Below are positions 56,269 to 64,000 of a stretch of 64,000 bases of DNA, in pieces. How positions within the stretch are numbered: the stretch's first letter is position 1; every line of letters starts with the position of its first letter. The notes under the pieces are model-generated. The model was not told the DNA's origin and made no database searches. It worked only from the letters and a program-made list of their open reading frames with translations. Made by a program: the position numbers and the translations under genes. Origin of the DNA: Mycobacterium sp. 1164985.4 (GTDB lineage Bacteria > Actinomycetota > Actinomycetes > Mycobacteriales > Mycobacteriaceae); the NCBI RefSeq assembly GCF_001668575.1, contig NZ_LZMD01000070.1, forward strand, positions 98,236 through 162,235, in the 5' to 3' direction.

Positions 56269-57167
56269 CGGGGTAGAAAACCGCTCCGTCGCCACATTCG
56301 GCGGGCGATCGGGCCCAGCAGGCCCACTTCATCGAGGAAGGCCGCCAGCGGTGCGAACCCCGTCACCTGGGTGTCAATGCGGTGCGGGCTGCGACGCGCC
56401 ATGCGCCGCGTCCGGCGGGGGTCGAGGCCGACGCGGCTGTACTGCACCTTGTTGGTGAACAGGAAGCGGAAGAAGTAGCCGCCGAGACCGTTGATGTTGG
56501 ACAGCACGAATTTCGGCAGCGGTCGCATGTGCGGGACCCGCTTGCGCAATCCGTCACGGGCAAACTGGATATGCCGTGCTTCTTCGGTGACGTGAATCCG
56601 CATGAGTCTCTGCACGATCGGCTGCAGCTCGTCGTCGTCCATCATCTGGCGCTGCAGCGAGTCGAAGATCTCTTCGCCGATCAACGCGGCCACCCACAGC
56701 GCGGAGCCCTGGAACACGAATGGCAGGGCGTTGATGATCACACGCTGATACCACTTGGGCCACACCGGCTTTGCGCCGACCCGTTCGATCGCCTTGCCGA
56801 ACATCACCATGTGCCGGGTTTCGTCACCGAGCTCGGTGAGTTCGTAATGCGTGGCGCTCGCGGTGGGATCCTGATGCATCATCTTGCGCAGCAGTGACTG
56901 GTTGAGGATGTTCTCGAACCAGATGCCCGCGGACAATGTGTTGACCAACTCCTGGCGGGACAGTTCGATCTGCTGCTCGCGGGTCATCGCGTCCCACAGC
57001 GGCGTCCCGTAGAGGGAGACGATCTTCGGCGGCAGGAAGAACTTGCCCGGATCGAGCGGCGCGTCCCAGTCGATGTCGACGACGGGCGCGTAGGACTTCT
57101 TCACTGACCCCCGCAGCAGGCGTTCGGAGAACTCCGCACGGCTGGGGCTGAGCGTCGGGTTGGTCAT
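56265..57167 (-). CDS. AurF-type diiron oxygenase
   Basis: This 300-residue helical protein of the p-aminobenzoate N-oxygenase AurF family carries two ExxH-type iron motifs, ELGDETRHMVMF (around residue 130) and HVTEEARHIQFARD (around 215). Further Glu ligands lie in GIWFENILNQSLL and LIGEEIFDSL. It should hold a carboxylate-bridged diiron centre and oxygenate an amine or lipid. ATG 57167 with AAGGGACG upstream. A TTGACT/TACCTT promoter with two GCGGTACCGC operators lies ahead. Its partner is the DUF4873 gene. Confidence 0.88.
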   Translation of the reverse strand: MTNPTLSPSRAEFSERLLRGSVKKSYAPVVDIDWDAPLDPGKFFLPPKIVSLYGTPLWDAMTREQQIELSRQELVNTLSAGIWFENILNQSLLRKMMHQDPTASATHYELTELGDETRHMVMFGKAIERVGAKPVWPKWYQRVIINALPFVFQGSALWVAALIGEEIFDSLQRQMMDDDELQPIVQRLMRIHVTEEARHIQFARDGLRKRVPHMRPLPKFVLSNINGLGGYFFRFLFTNKVQYSRVGLDPRRTRRMARRSPHRIDTQVTGFAPLAAFLDEVGLLGPIARRMWRRSGFLPR

Positions 57168-57197
57168 CGTTGACGTCCCTTCGGTGACGGTCCTCCC

Positions 57198-57227
57198 AAG
57201 GTAGGCAACCGCAGGCGCTCTAGTCAA
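57198..57227 (-). promoter_or_regulatory. Promoter of the AurF-type gene
   Basis: On the minus strand TTGACT (57227-57222) and TACCTT (57203-57198) are separated by 18 bases. Transcription would start about 57191, 24 bases before ATG 57167. The twin operators abut the -35 box. Confidence 0.55.
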
Positions 57228-57232
57228 TACCT

Positions 57233-57258
57233 GCGGTACCGCATACTTGCGGTACCGC
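57233..57258. promoter_or_regulatory. Twin GCGGTACCGC operators
   Basis: Two identical perfect palindromes GCGGTACCGC occupy 57233-57242 and 57249-57258 (16 bases centre to centre, about one and a half turns). They lie in the 128-base divergent gap, directly above the -35 box of the AurF-type gene and 4 bases before the SigF-type -35 of the YihY gene. The regulator, perhaps TetR-like, is not encoded nearby. Confidence 0.75.
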
Positions 57259-57262
57259 TGGC

Positions 57263-57287
57263 GTTTGATGGAGGCGGGCAGGGGTAT
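57263..57287 (+). promoter_or_regulatory. SigF-type promoter of the YihY gene
   Basis: GTTT (57263-57266), 15 bases, GGGTAT (57282-57287) fit the SigF pattern except for the first G. Transcription would begin about 57294-57296, so the mRNA would be leaderless or nearly so for ATG 57296. Confidence 0.55.
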
Positions 57288-57295
57288 CGGGGGGT

Positions 57296-58348
57296 ATGCA
57301 AACCGACGAGGCCGACAGGACCGTCCAGGCTCCCGACCCGGATGATCCCCGCAAACCGGAGTCACCGACCGACCTCACCCGGCCGTCGCTGATCTATGCC
57401 ATGCGCAAGGCCGTCCGGGAGTTCCAGAGCGATCAATGCACGGATCTGGCCGCGGCATTGACGTACTACGCGGTGCTGTCGATCTTTCCCGCGCTCGTGG
57501 TCATGGTGTCGCTGCTCGGTGTCTTCGGGCAGGGCCGACGCACGGTCGACGCGCTCCTCGACATCGCAGGCGATGTCGCACCCGCGTCCTCGCTGGACAG
57601 CCTGCGCCCGACGATCGAGCAGCTGGTCAATTCGCCGACGGCTGGCTTCGCGTTGGTGGTGGGCATCGTCGGCGCGGTGTGGTCGGCGTCCGGCTACGTC
57701 GGTGCCTTCGGCCGCGCGATGAACCGGATCTACGAGATCGACGAGGGCCGGCCGGTATGGAAGCTGCGACCAGTGCAGCTGCTGTTGACGCTGGTCGGGC
57801 TGGTGATGGCGGCCGCGGTGGTCTTCCTGCTCGCGATCAGCGGACCGGTGGCCCACGCGGTCGGCGATGCGATCGGGCTGGGCGACGCGGCGGTGACGGT
57901 GTGGAATGTCGCCCGGTGGCCGCTGATCCTGCTGTTTGTGGTCGCGGCGGTCGCGATCCTGTACTACGTCACGCCCAACGTTCAGCAGCCGAAGTTCCGC
58001 TGGATCAGCGGCGGCGCTGCGCTGGCGATCGTCGTCTGGCTCGTCGCGTCCGTGCTGTTCGGCCTCTACGTAGCCAACTTTGGCAGCTACAACAAGACGT
58101 ACGGCGCACTGGCGGGCGTCATCGTGTTCCTGCTGTGGCTGTGGATCACCAACCTCGCCCTGCTGCTCGGCGCGGAGGTCGACGCCGAGGTCGAACGCGG
58201 CCGTCAACTGCAGGCCGGCCTGCCCGCTGAACACGAACTGCAGCTGCCGATGAAGGACGATCACAACATCCGCAAGGACGAGGCCGCCGAGAAGAAGGAC
58301 GTCAAGCGCGCCAGGCGGCTACGTCTGTCACGCGGCCGCAAACACTGA
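57296..58348 (+). CDS. YihY/BrkB (UPF0761) family membrane protein
   Basis: The 350-residue protein has about six transmembrane helices and the family marks DLAAALTYYAVLSIFPALVVM, GYVGAFGRAMNRIYEIDEGR and YYVTPNVQQPKFRWISGGAA. A long charged C-terminal tail (KDDHNIRKDEAAEKKDVKRA) is cytoplasmic. The role is unsettled; the old ribonuclease BN claim is rejected for the family. A SigF-like promoter ends just before ATG 57296, suggesting stress-linked expression. Confidence 0.92.
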   Translation: MQTDEADRTVQAPDPDDPRKPESPTDLTRPSLIYAMRKAVREFQSDQCTDLAAALTYYAVLSIFPALVVMVSLLGVFGQGRRTVDALLDIAGDVAPASSLDSLRPTIEQLVNSPTAGFALVVGIVGAVWSASGYVGAFGRAMNRIYEIDEGRPVWKLRPVQLLLTLVGLVMAAAVVFLLAISGPVAHAVGDAIGLGDAAVTVWNVARWPLILLFVVAAVAILYYVTPNVQQPKFRWISGGAALAIVVWLVASVLFGLYVANFGSYNKTYGALAGVIVFLLWLWITNLALLLGAEVDAEVERGRQLQAGLPAEHELQLPMKDDHNIRKDEAAEKKDVKRARRLRLSRGRKH

Positions 58349-58364
58349 GGGCATACTCGCGGGC

Positions 58365-59123
58365 GTGACCCGTCGAATTCACGTCATCGGTATCGGCGCG
58401 GGCGATCCCGACCACGTCACGGCGCAGGCGGTGTCGGCCCTCAACGACACCCAGGTGTTCTTCGCGATGGACAAAGGTTCGGCGAAAGACGACCTGGTGG
58501 CGCTGCGACGGCACATCTGCGAGCGGTTCATCCGCGAGCCCCGGTACCGGTTCGTCGAACTTCGCGACCCGCCGAGGGTCAGGGAGGCATCGGACGGGCC
58601 CGCTTACCGGCAGGCGGTCGCCGACTGGCATGCCGCGCGGGCACGGGTGTGGGCCGAGGCGATCGAGAACGAGCTCGCGCCCGACGGCGTCGGCGCATTC
58701 CTCGCGTGGGGCGACCCCTCGCTGTACGACAGCACGTTGCGCATCCTCGACACGGTCGCGAACCACGTCGACATCGCCTACGACGTCATCCCGGGCATCA
58801 CCGCGATCCAGGCGCTCACCGCGCGACATCGCGTTCCGCTCAACGACGTCGGCGAACCGGTGCTGATCACGACCGGCAGGCAGCTGCGTGACACCGGACT
58901 GGCCGGGAGCGCGGTCGTGATGCTCGACGCCGATTGCTCGTTCCTGATGTGTCCGCCGGAAACCCGCATCTGGTGGGGTGCGTATCTCGGTACGCCCGAC
59001 GAGCTGCTGATGTCGGGCACCGTGGGCGATGTCGGCGAGGAGATCGCCCGGGCGCGCGCCGACGCGCGGATACGGCACGGCTGGATCATGGACACCTATC
59101 TGCTGCGCGCGAAGGACCGTTGA
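58365..59123 (+). CDS. cobF: Precorrin-6A synthase (deacetylating) CobF
   Basis: The 252-residue tetrapyrrole methylase of the aerobic cobalamin pathway methylates C1 of precorrin-5 with loss of acetate, giving precorrin-6A. The SAM-binding fold begins RRIHVIGIGAGDPDHVTAQA, with FLAWGDPSLYDSTLRIL and YDVIPGITAIQALTARH. GTG 58365 gives the natural N-terminus. No other cob gene lies here. As known, cobF is deleted in the M. tuberculosis complex but kept in environmental mycobacteria, supporting a non-tuberculous host. Confidence 0.94.
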   Translation: MTRRIHVIGIGAGDPDHVTAQAVSALNDTQVFFAMDKGSAKDDLVALRRHICERFIREPRYRFVELRDPPRVREASDGPAYRQAVADWHAARARVWAEAIENELAPDGVGAFLAWGDPSLYDSTLRILDTVANHVDIAYDVIPGITAIQALTARHRVPLNDVGEPVLITTGRQLRDTGLAGSAVVMLDADCSFLMCPPETRIWWGAYLGTPDELLMSGTVGDVGEEIARARADARIRHGWIMDTYLLRAKDR

Positions 59124-59154
59124 TCGCACGCATCTGATGCGTGGGATCAACCGG

Positions 59155-59637
59155 CTAAGGGGTCTGGTGCCCGGGGTCGTTGCGCTGCATCCACAGTCGG
59201 TAGACGTCGATGGCGCTGTCCTCGGGCTGATAGCGCATCGGTAGTCGCCGTTGGTCCCAGTTCTTGGCGAACTCGTCGTAGAACGTGTTGAGCTCGAAGT
59301 ACTTTCGATCGTCGACGTAGTAGCGCGCATAGTCGTCGCGGGTGGTCAGGAAGATCACCTCGTCTGGGGAGCAGTAATACAGCGAGCCGAGGCACATCGG
59401 GCAGGGGTGGGCGAGAACGTAAATCGTCGTGCCGACGAGATGCTCGGTGCCGAGCTTCGTGCACGCCTTCCGGATCGCGAGGATCTCGGCGTGTGCGGTC
59501 GGATCATGGGTTTGGGCAACCTGATTGGCGCTCTCGGCGAGCACCTCCCCGTCCTTGGCGATGACCGTAGCGAACGGGCGCCCGCCCTCCTCGACGTTTC
59601 GCCGTGCGAGATCCACGGTGCGCTGAACGAAATCCAC
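59155..59637 (-). CDS. Nucleoside/cytidine deaminase-fold enzyme
   Basis: This 160-residue zinc deaminase of the guanine/tRNA-adenosine/CMP family has the catalytic HAE in PTAHAEILAIRKA and the zinc Cys pair in HPCPMCLGSLYY. The C-terminal part (YARYYVDDRKYFELNTFYDE) is like guanine deaminase/nucleoside deaminase rather than TadA. It removes an amino group from a purine or related base. GGGAGGG precedes GTG 59637. It diverges by 40 bases from a holin-like membrane gene. Confidence 0.9.
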   Translation of the reverse strand: MDFVQRTVDLARRNVEEGGRPFATVIAKDGEVLAESANQVAQTHDPTAHAEILAIRKACTKLGTEHLVGTTIYVLAHPCPMCLGSLYYCSPDEVIFLTTRDDYARYYVDDRKYFELNTFYDEFAKNWDQRRLPMRYQPEDSAIDVYRLWMQRNDPGHQTP

Positions 59638-59677
59638 GGCTGCCCTCCCAGTGCGTCGACTGGTTTAGGCTAGTGCG

Positions 59678-60070
59678 ATGTCGTTTCTCTTGCGGGCCGC
59701 TTTGACCGGCTTCGCGCTGTGGGTGGTGACTCTCGTCGTTCCCGGAATCAGGTTCGTGGGCGCCGAGTCGCGACTGCAGGAAGTCGGCATCATCTTCGTG
59801 GTCGCGTTGATCTTCGGTGTGGTCAACGCGATCATCAAGCCGATCGTGCAGATCCTCTCGATCCCGCTCTACATCGTCACCCTCGGCCTCATCCACATCG
59901 TGATCAACGCGTTGATGTTATGGATCACGTCGCAGATCACCGAACACACCACCCACTGGGGGTTGTTCATCGATGACTTCTGGTGGACGGCGATCTGGGC
60001 CGCGATCGTGCTGTCGATCGTGAGTTGGCTGCTGTCGGTGCTCACCGGCGGTGCCGCGCGACGGAATTGA
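59678..60070 (+). CDS. Phage-holin-4 (YvlD) family membrane protein
   Basis: This 130-residue four-helix membrane protein has the family motif VVALIFGVVNAIIKPIVQIL and LSIPLYIVTLGLIHIVINAL. The name comes from weak similarity to holins; in bacteria these are chromosomal stress-related membrane proteins of unknown function, not phage genes. ATG 59678. It is followed 16 bases later by the DNA glycosylase gene. Confidence 0.9.
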   Translation: MSFLLRAALTGFALWVVTLVVPGIRFVGAESRLQEVGIIFVVALIFGVVNAIIKPIVQILSIPLYIVTLGLIHIVINALMLWITSQITEHTTHWGLFIDDFWWTAIWAAIVLSIVSWLLSVLTGGAARRN

Positions 60071-60086
60071 CCGGCACACTGGAGCC

Positions 60087-60980
60087 ATGCCCGAACTACC
60101 CGAAGTCGAAGCGCTCGCCGACCACCTGCGCCGCCACGCCGTCGGTCAGACGGTGGGCCGCATCGACGTCTCGGCGTTCTCGGTGCTCAAGACGTTCGAC
60201 CCGCCGATCACGGCGCTGCACGGCCTGACCGTCACCGACGCCAACCGCTGGGGCAAGTACCTGGGCATGCAAGCCGGCGACCTGCACCTGATAACCCATC
60301 TGTCGCGCGCGGGGTGGTTGCGCTGGTCGGACAAGTTGGCGGCTGCGCCGCTGAAGCCGGGTAAGGGGCCGATCGCTCTGCGCGTACATCTCGGCCCGCC
60401 GGGTGATGCGCCCGGGTCGAATGTCGCCGCCGGGGCGGTTCCGGGTTTCGACCTGACCGAGGCCGGCACGCAGAAGCGGCTCGCGGTGTGGGTGGTCGAC
60501 GACCCGACGAAGGTACCCGGTATCGCGACGCTGGGGCCCGACGCGCTGTCGCTGGGACCCGAGGACCTCGCCGGGGTGCTCGCGGGCAACAGCGGCCGGA
60601 TCAAGACGGTCATCACCGACCAGAAGGTCATCGCGGGCATCGGTAACGCCTACAGCGACGAGATCCTCCACGTCGCGCGGATCTCCCCGTTCGCGACGGC
60701 GGCCAAGCTGACCGATGCGCAGCTGTCGGCATTGCACGACGCGATGATCGGAGTCCTCAGCGACGCGGTGACACGCTCGGTCGGTCAGCAGGCCGCGACG
60801 CTGAAGGGGGAGAAGCGATCCGGCCTGCGCGTGCATGCCCGAACAGGGCTGCCCTGCCCCGTCTGCGGAGACACCGTTCGGGAGGTGTCGTTCGCGGACA
60901 AGTCGTTTCAGTACTGCCCGACGTGTCAGACGGGCGGCAAGGTGCTCGCCGATCGGCGGCTGTCGCGCCTGCTCAAATGA
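60087..60980 (+). CDS. Fpg/Nei-family DNA glycosylase (Rv0944-like)
   Basis: The 297-residue bifunctional glycosylase/AP lyase begins PELPEVEALADHLRRH, providing the N-terminal Pro nucleophile and Glu after Met removal. The helix-two-turn-helix IAGIGNAYSDEILH and a C-terminal zinc finger (CPVCGDTVREVSFADKSF, then YCPTCQTG) are intact. It excises oxidised bases such as 8-oxoguanine or formamidopyrimidines. ATG 60087 with TGGAGCC; longer starts add an unrelated 12 residues. In M. tuberculosis the counterpart Rv0944 is short, while this one is full length. Its stop overlaps the chorismate mutase stop. Confidence 0.92.
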   Translation: MPELPEVEALADHLRRHAVGQTVGRIDVSAFSVLKTFDPPITALHGLTVTDANRWGKYLGMQAGDLHLITHLSRAGWLRWSDKLAAAPLKPGKGPIALRVHLGPPGDAPGSNVAAGAVPGFDLTEAGTQKRLAVWVVDDPTKVPGIATLGPDALSLGPEDLAGVLAGNSGRIKTVITDQKVIAGIGNAYSDEILHVARISPFATAAKLTDAQLSALHDAMIGVLSDAVTRSVGQQAATLKGEKRSGLRVHARTGLPCPVCGDTVREVSFADKSFQYCPTCQTGGKVLADRRLSRLLK

Positions 60981-61539
60981 TTCGGCAATAGGAGCGGGTG
61001 GCCGCCGACAACGCGTGCCGGTAGAGCGGATCGAGCTGACGGCCGGTGGCCACAGCGTTGATCGCGTTGTCGAGCTCGACCGTGCAGTTCGGTGCGTGCA
61101 ACGAATCCCACTGCCGCGCAATCTCGTCGACCATGACCTTGTTGAACTCGTCGATCTGGGAGCGCGACACCGACAGGTCGGGGGCCGTGGTGGGAGCGGT
61201 GGCGGGGTCGAATTTCCACTGGCCGAATCGGGTGTACTCGACGCCCTCGGTGGCGTCGATCTGGTCGGTGAAGATCGCCCGCACGTAGCCCTGGTCGATC
61301 GCGCGAGCGGAGGCGTCGGCGGCCACCGCGTTCAACACCGCATCGGCGCGCTGACGGTCCGTGATCGGTCCGCCGTTGACCCACTTGGCCGCCGCGACGG
61401 CGTCGGCGGTGGCCAGCCGCTGCGACGCGGTGTCGACGAGCCGGTACAGCGGCGAGGTGGGTTGTCCGGCGGCGATCCCCTGTGAGAGGGCGACGAACAG
61501 GGCCACGAGCAGGAATGTAGCGCTGCGCACAAGAACCAT
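60973..61539 (-). CDS. Secreted gamma-AroQ chorismate mutase
   Basis: The 188-residue precursor has a signal peptide (SATFLLVALFVALSQGIAAG). The mature enzyme resembles M. tuberculosis *MtCM (Rv1885c): RLATADAVAAAKW, FTDQIDATEGVEYTRFGQWK, DLSVSRSQIDEFN and an ending with the disulfide pair (APNCTVELD, RSYCRII). It converts chorismate to prephenate outside the cytoplasm, with no shikimate partner there; its purpose is debated. ATG 61539. It faces Fpg (8-base overlap) and diverges from the SDR gene. Confidence 0.94.
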   Translation of the reverse strand: MVLVRSATFLLVALFVALSQGIAAGQPTSPLYRLVDTASQRLATADAVAAAKWVNGGPITDRQRADAVLNAVAADASARAIDQGYVRAIFTDQIDATEGVEYTRFGQWKFDPATAPTTAPDLSVSRSQIDEFNKVMVDEIARQWDSLHAPNCTVELDNAINAVATGRQLDPLYRHALSAATRSYCRII

Positions 61540-61580
61540 GTGGTCATTCTGACGGCGATTCCCTCGCCTAGTCTGTCGGG

Positions 61581-62330
61581 GTGACTCGGCAGAGAATCTT
61601 GATCACCGGTGCGAGCTCCGGACTGGGCGCCGGAATGGCCCGTGCGTTCGCCGAGAAGGGCCGCGACCTCGCGCTGTGCGCCCGGCGTGTCGACCGCCTC
61701 GACGAATTGAAGGCCGAGTTGCTCGAGCGCCATCCCGGTATCAATGTCGCGGTCGCCGCCCTCGACGTCAACGACCACGAGCAGGTGCCGAAGGTGTTCG
61801 CCGAACTCTCCGACGAACTCGGCGGCATCGACCGCATCATCGTGAACGCCGGTATCGGCAAGGGCGCGCCGCTCGGGTCCGGCAAGCTGTGGGCGAACAA
61901 AGCCACCATCGAAACGAATCTCGTTGCGGCGCTTGTCCAGATCGAGACCGCGCTCGAGATGTTCGAGAAAGCCGGCGGTGGCCATCTTGTGCTCGTCTCA
62001 TCGGTTCTCGGAAACAAGGGCGTGCCGGGCGTGAAGGCCGCGTACGCCGCGAGCAAGGCCGGGGTCTCGTCGCTGGGGGAGTCGTTGCGCGCGGAGTACG
62101 CGCGCGGGCCGATCAAGGTCACGGTGCTCGAGCCGGGCTACATCGAATCCGAGATGACGGCGAAGTCGGCGTCCACGATGTTGATGGTGGACAACGAAAC
62201 CGGCGTGCGTGCGCTGGTCGGCGCGATCGAACGCGAAAGCGGTCGCGCGGCGGTGCCGTGGTGGCCGTGGGCGCCGCTGGTCCGGGTGATGCGGGTATTG
62301 CCGCCGCGACTGATGAAGCCGTTCGCATAG
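61581..62330 (+). CDS. Short-chain dehydrogenase/reductase (Rv0945-like)
   Basis: This 249-residue classical SDR has TGASSGLGAGMARAFAEKG, NAGIGKGAPLG, active-site Ser in LVLVSSVLGNKG, YAASK and LEPGYIESEM. The C-terminal WWPWAPLVRVMRVLPPRLM is amphipathic, suggesting a membrane-near or acyl substrate, as in mycolate-type reductases. GTG 61581. The homologue in M. tuberculosis, Rv0945, lies next to the Fpg-like Rv0944, matching this order. Confidence 0.92.
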   Translation: MTRQRILITGASSGLGAGMARAFAEKGRDLALCARRVDRLDELKAELLERHPGINVAVAALDVNDHEQVPKVFAELSDELGGIDRIIVNAGIGKGAPLGSGKLWANKATIETNLVAALVQIETALEMFEKAGGGHLVLVSSVLGNKGVPGVKAAYAASKAGVSSLGESLRAEYARGPIKVTVLEPGYIESEMTAKSASTMLMVDNETGVRALVGAIERESGRAAVPWWPWAPLVRVMRVLPPRLMKPFA

Positions 62331-62394
62331 AGCACCCGTGTAGAGGCAGGCGCTTCGGGGTAATCCGCAGCGCTAGTTCCTACGGGAGGTCTGA

Positions 62395-63384
62395 ATGAGG
62401 GTGCTGTTGACCGGGGGTACCGGTTTCGTCGGGGCGTGGACGGCAAAGGCCGTGGCCGACGCAGGTCACCAGGTGAGATTCCTGGTCCGCGATCCGGCAC
62501 GACTGGAGACGAGCGCCGCGGAGATCGGTGTCGCGATCGACGACTATGCCGTCGGCGACATCGCCGATGCCGAGTCGACGGCTGCGGCCATGGACGGCTG
62601 TGATGCTGTAATACATTCCGCTGCAATGGTTTCAGTCGACCCGCGACAAGCCGATAAGATGCTGCGGACCAACCTCGATGGCGCTCACAACGTGCTCGGT
62701 GTCGCGGCTGAGCGCGGTCTCGACCCGATCATCCACGTCTCGAGTTTCACGGCACTGTTCAACCCGGACTGCGATGTGCTGCACGCGGACCTTCCGGTCG
62801 TGGGAGGCACCGACGGCTACGGGAAATCCAAAGCGGAGGTGGAGAAGTACGCGCGCGGCCTGCAGGAGCAGGGTGCGCCGGTGAGCATCACGTACCCGGG
62901 CATGGTGCTCGGCCCGCCCGCGGGCAACCAGTTCGGCGAAGCGGCAGAAGGTGTTCAGGCCGCGGTTCAGATGCGCGGTGTGCCGGGTCGCGGGGCGGCA
63001 TGGGTAGTTGTCGACGTTCGAGATCTGGCGGCATTGCACGCTGCGCTGCTCGAGCCCGGGAAGGGCCCGCGCCGCTACATGGCTGGGGGCAAGCGAGTTC
63101 CGATCGCCGACCTGGCGACGATGATCGGAAAAGCCGCGAACACGACGCTACGGGTGTATCCCATACCGGACATGGTGTTGCGCAACATCGGAAGGGTCGT
63201 CGATGTGGTCGGGCCGTTCCTACCGTTCGACGCGCCGGTGACCGCGGCGGCGATGCAGTACTACACGCAGATGCCGTCTTCCGACGATTCGCCTAGCGAG
63301 ACCGAACTGGGGATCACATACCGCGATCCGCAGGAAACGCTGTCGGACACCGTTTCCGGACTGAAACAGGTCGGCCGGTTGTGA
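62395..63384 (+). CDS. NAD(P)-dependent epimerase/dehydratase (extended SDR)
   Basis: This 329-residue extended SDR starts RVLLTGGTGFVGAWTAKAV with the GxxGxxG motif. It has VSSFTALFNPD, a YGKSK motif (DGYGKSKAEVEKYARGL) for Tyr/Lys, and MVLGPPAGNQF. Substrate-side residues resemble dihydroflavonol-reductase/3-beta-HSD-like mycobacterial proteins. GGGAGGT precedes ATG 62395. It is 64 bases after the SDR gene, so cotranscription is possible. Substrate unknown. Confidence 0.9.
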   Translation: MRVLLTGGTGFVGAWTAKAVADAGHQVRFLVRDPARLETSAAEIGVAIDDYAVGDIADAESTAAAMDGCDAVIHSAAMVSVDPRQADKMLRTNLDGAHNVLGVAAERGLDPIIHVSSFTALFNPDCDVLHADLPVVGGTDGYGKSKAEVEKYARGLQEQGAPVSITYPGMVLGPPAGNQFGEAAEGVQAAVQMRGVPGRGAAWVVVDVRDLAALHAALLEPGKGPRRYMAGGKRVPIADLATMIGKAANTTLRVYPIPDMVLRNIGRVVDVVGPFLPFDAPVTAAAMQYYTQMPSSDDSPSETELGITYRDPQETLSDTVSGLKQVGRL

Positions 63385-63452
63385 CAGGAGCCTCACGTCG
63401 CGGAGAAAGTTTGAAGGTTTCAGTAAATCCCTGACGTGGTAGCCCTCAGAAC

Positions 63453-63830
63453 ATGAACGTGAAACTGACGAAGATGATGCCCCTGTTGTTCTCGGGCGCC
63501 GCGGCAGTTGCGATCGCCGTCGCGCCGGTGGCCGGCGCGCAGCCGGCGCCCCCACCCTGTCTGAATGCCGATGGCACCCCGTGTGCGGGTATCGGCAACA
63601 TCGACGCCTCACCCGGTGGCGGCGCCGACGTCAACGTCCCCGGCGGCCCGCAGGGCACCGCTGACGGTGGCGGCGCCCAGGGCGTAATCCCTGGTGGCCC
63701 CGGCGGTTCAGCCGGACCAGGCGGCGCGAGCGGCGCGCTGGCTCCGAACGGACCTGGCGGCACGGCCGGACCCGGCGGCGCGAGTGGATGCCTGCCGAAT
63801 GTCGGCTGCATCAACATCCCCGCCCCGTAA
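63453..63830 (+). CDS. Secreted Gly/Pro-rich repeat protein
   Basis: The 125-residue precursor has a signal peptide (LLFSGAAAVAIAVAPVAGAQ) cleaved near Ala-Gln-Pro. The mature chain has a Cys pair (PPCLNADGTPCAGIG), then a Gly-rich stretch with two copies of GPGGxAGPGGASG, and a second Cys pair (GCLPNVGCINIPAP). The repeat is not the PGRS type, and no PE domain is present. It looks like a cell-wall or secreted protein of unknown function. A strong hairpin terminator follows 31 bases later. Confidence 0.78.
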   Translation: MNVKLTKMMPLLFSGAAAVAIAVAPVAGAQPAPPPCLNADGTPCAGIGNIDASPGGGADVNVPGGPQGTADGGGAQGVIPGGPGGSAGPGGASGALAPNGPGGTAGPGGASGCLPNVGCINIPAP

Positions 63831-63861
63831 TCACTAGCTAGCTGCATCCAGCGCCCAACCA

Positions 63862-63894
63862 CGCGGCGCACGCTTCTCGTGAGCGTGCGCCGCG
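63862..63894 (+). terminator. 12-bp perfect hairpin terminator
   Basis: CGCGGCGCACGC (63862-63873) and GCGTGCGCCGCG (63883-63894) pair perfectly around a 9-base loop, 31 bases after the secreted-protein stop, followed by TTGCTCTG. It is a likely terminator of that gene. The remaining bases to 64000 hold no gene I can see. Confidence 0.75.
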
Positions 63895-64000
63895 TTGCTC
63901 TGTGCGTAATGACCGATTGCAATTCACTTGTGTCTCTTTGGTTTCAGTGGTTACAGATGGGGCTGGGGTTGTCGGTGGCTCGAACTAGTGTTCGGGTATG

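Noticed and set aside
59678..60070. Prophage holin
   Set aside because: The family name is misleading; no lysin, capsid or integrase lies near, and the neighbours are chromosomal repair and metabolism genes.
63453..63830. PE_PGRS-like protein
   Set aside because: Gly-rich repeats are present, but there is a cleavable signal peptide and Cys pairs and no PE domain, so it is not of that family.

Overview
The window is high-GC actinobacterial DNA, most likely from a fast-growing Mycobacterium (Mycolicibacterium). Support for this comes from a SigK/RskA pair, the Ku/LigD end-joining proteins, a secreted gamma-AroQ chorismate mutase, several F420-type (LLM) oxidoreductases, an ANTAR protein, DUF732/DUF2510 proteins, many GTG starts and many 1-4 nt gene overlaps. 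I see no rRNA, CRISPR array, transposase or integrase. There is one tRNA gene, tRNA-Arg(CCU). No stretch longer than about 300 bases lacks a gene.

Layout. 1-6.5 kb: catabolic genes (end of a ThDP enzyme, aldehyde dehydrogenase, amidohydrolase, VOC protein) and small housekeeping genes. 6.5-16.8 kb: a giant cyclase/ATPase/LuxR regulator, an hsp20 gene behind a CIRCE operator, a thiolase - carotenoid oxygenase - double-HxlR operon, a GAF-ANTAR protein, and a GNAT gene broken by a frameshift. 16.9-28.2 kb: tRNA-Arg, a Baeyer-Villiger monooxygenase, a GCS2-type ligase, an Nramp transporter with a metal box, a gamma-glutamylcyclotransferase/poly-gamma-glutamate hydrolase fusion, a compact DUF1365-sigK-rskA unit with a SigK-like leaderless promoter, and an SDR/DapB-like pair behind a KstR-type box.

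28.4-41.8 kb: ku and ligD, neighbours in M. tuberculosis, flank a polyol cassette here. The cassette holds a pfkB kinase, mannitol-type and sorbitol-type dehydrogenases, a divergent SorC regulator with an operator array, and a complete ABC importer. The pfkB stop overlaps the ku start. 38.2-44.5 kb is a zone of decay: a frameshifted DUF559/AbiEi-like gene boxed by inverted palindromic repeats and direct repeats, an epimerase remnant, and a sugar symporter with an internal deletion.

44.7-54.7 kb is a signalling region. It holds a Ser/Thr kinase with extracytoplasmic Kelch propellers, an FHA-HTH protein, a membrane protein with four Thr-x-Arg-x-Arg repeats, an AraC regulator behind a SigF-like promoter, and a CheB - STAS/ATPase - CheR/PAS operon. 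54.8-64 kb: an LLM oxidoreductase behind a perfect KstR-type palindrome, an AurF-type diiron oxygenase coupled to DUF4873 and served by twin operators, a YihY protein with a SigF-like promoter, cobF, an Fpg-family glycosylase, secreted chorismate mutase, two Rossmann enzymes and a Gly-rich secreted protein.

All functional calls come from reading motifs and recalled family knowledge. No search was run.
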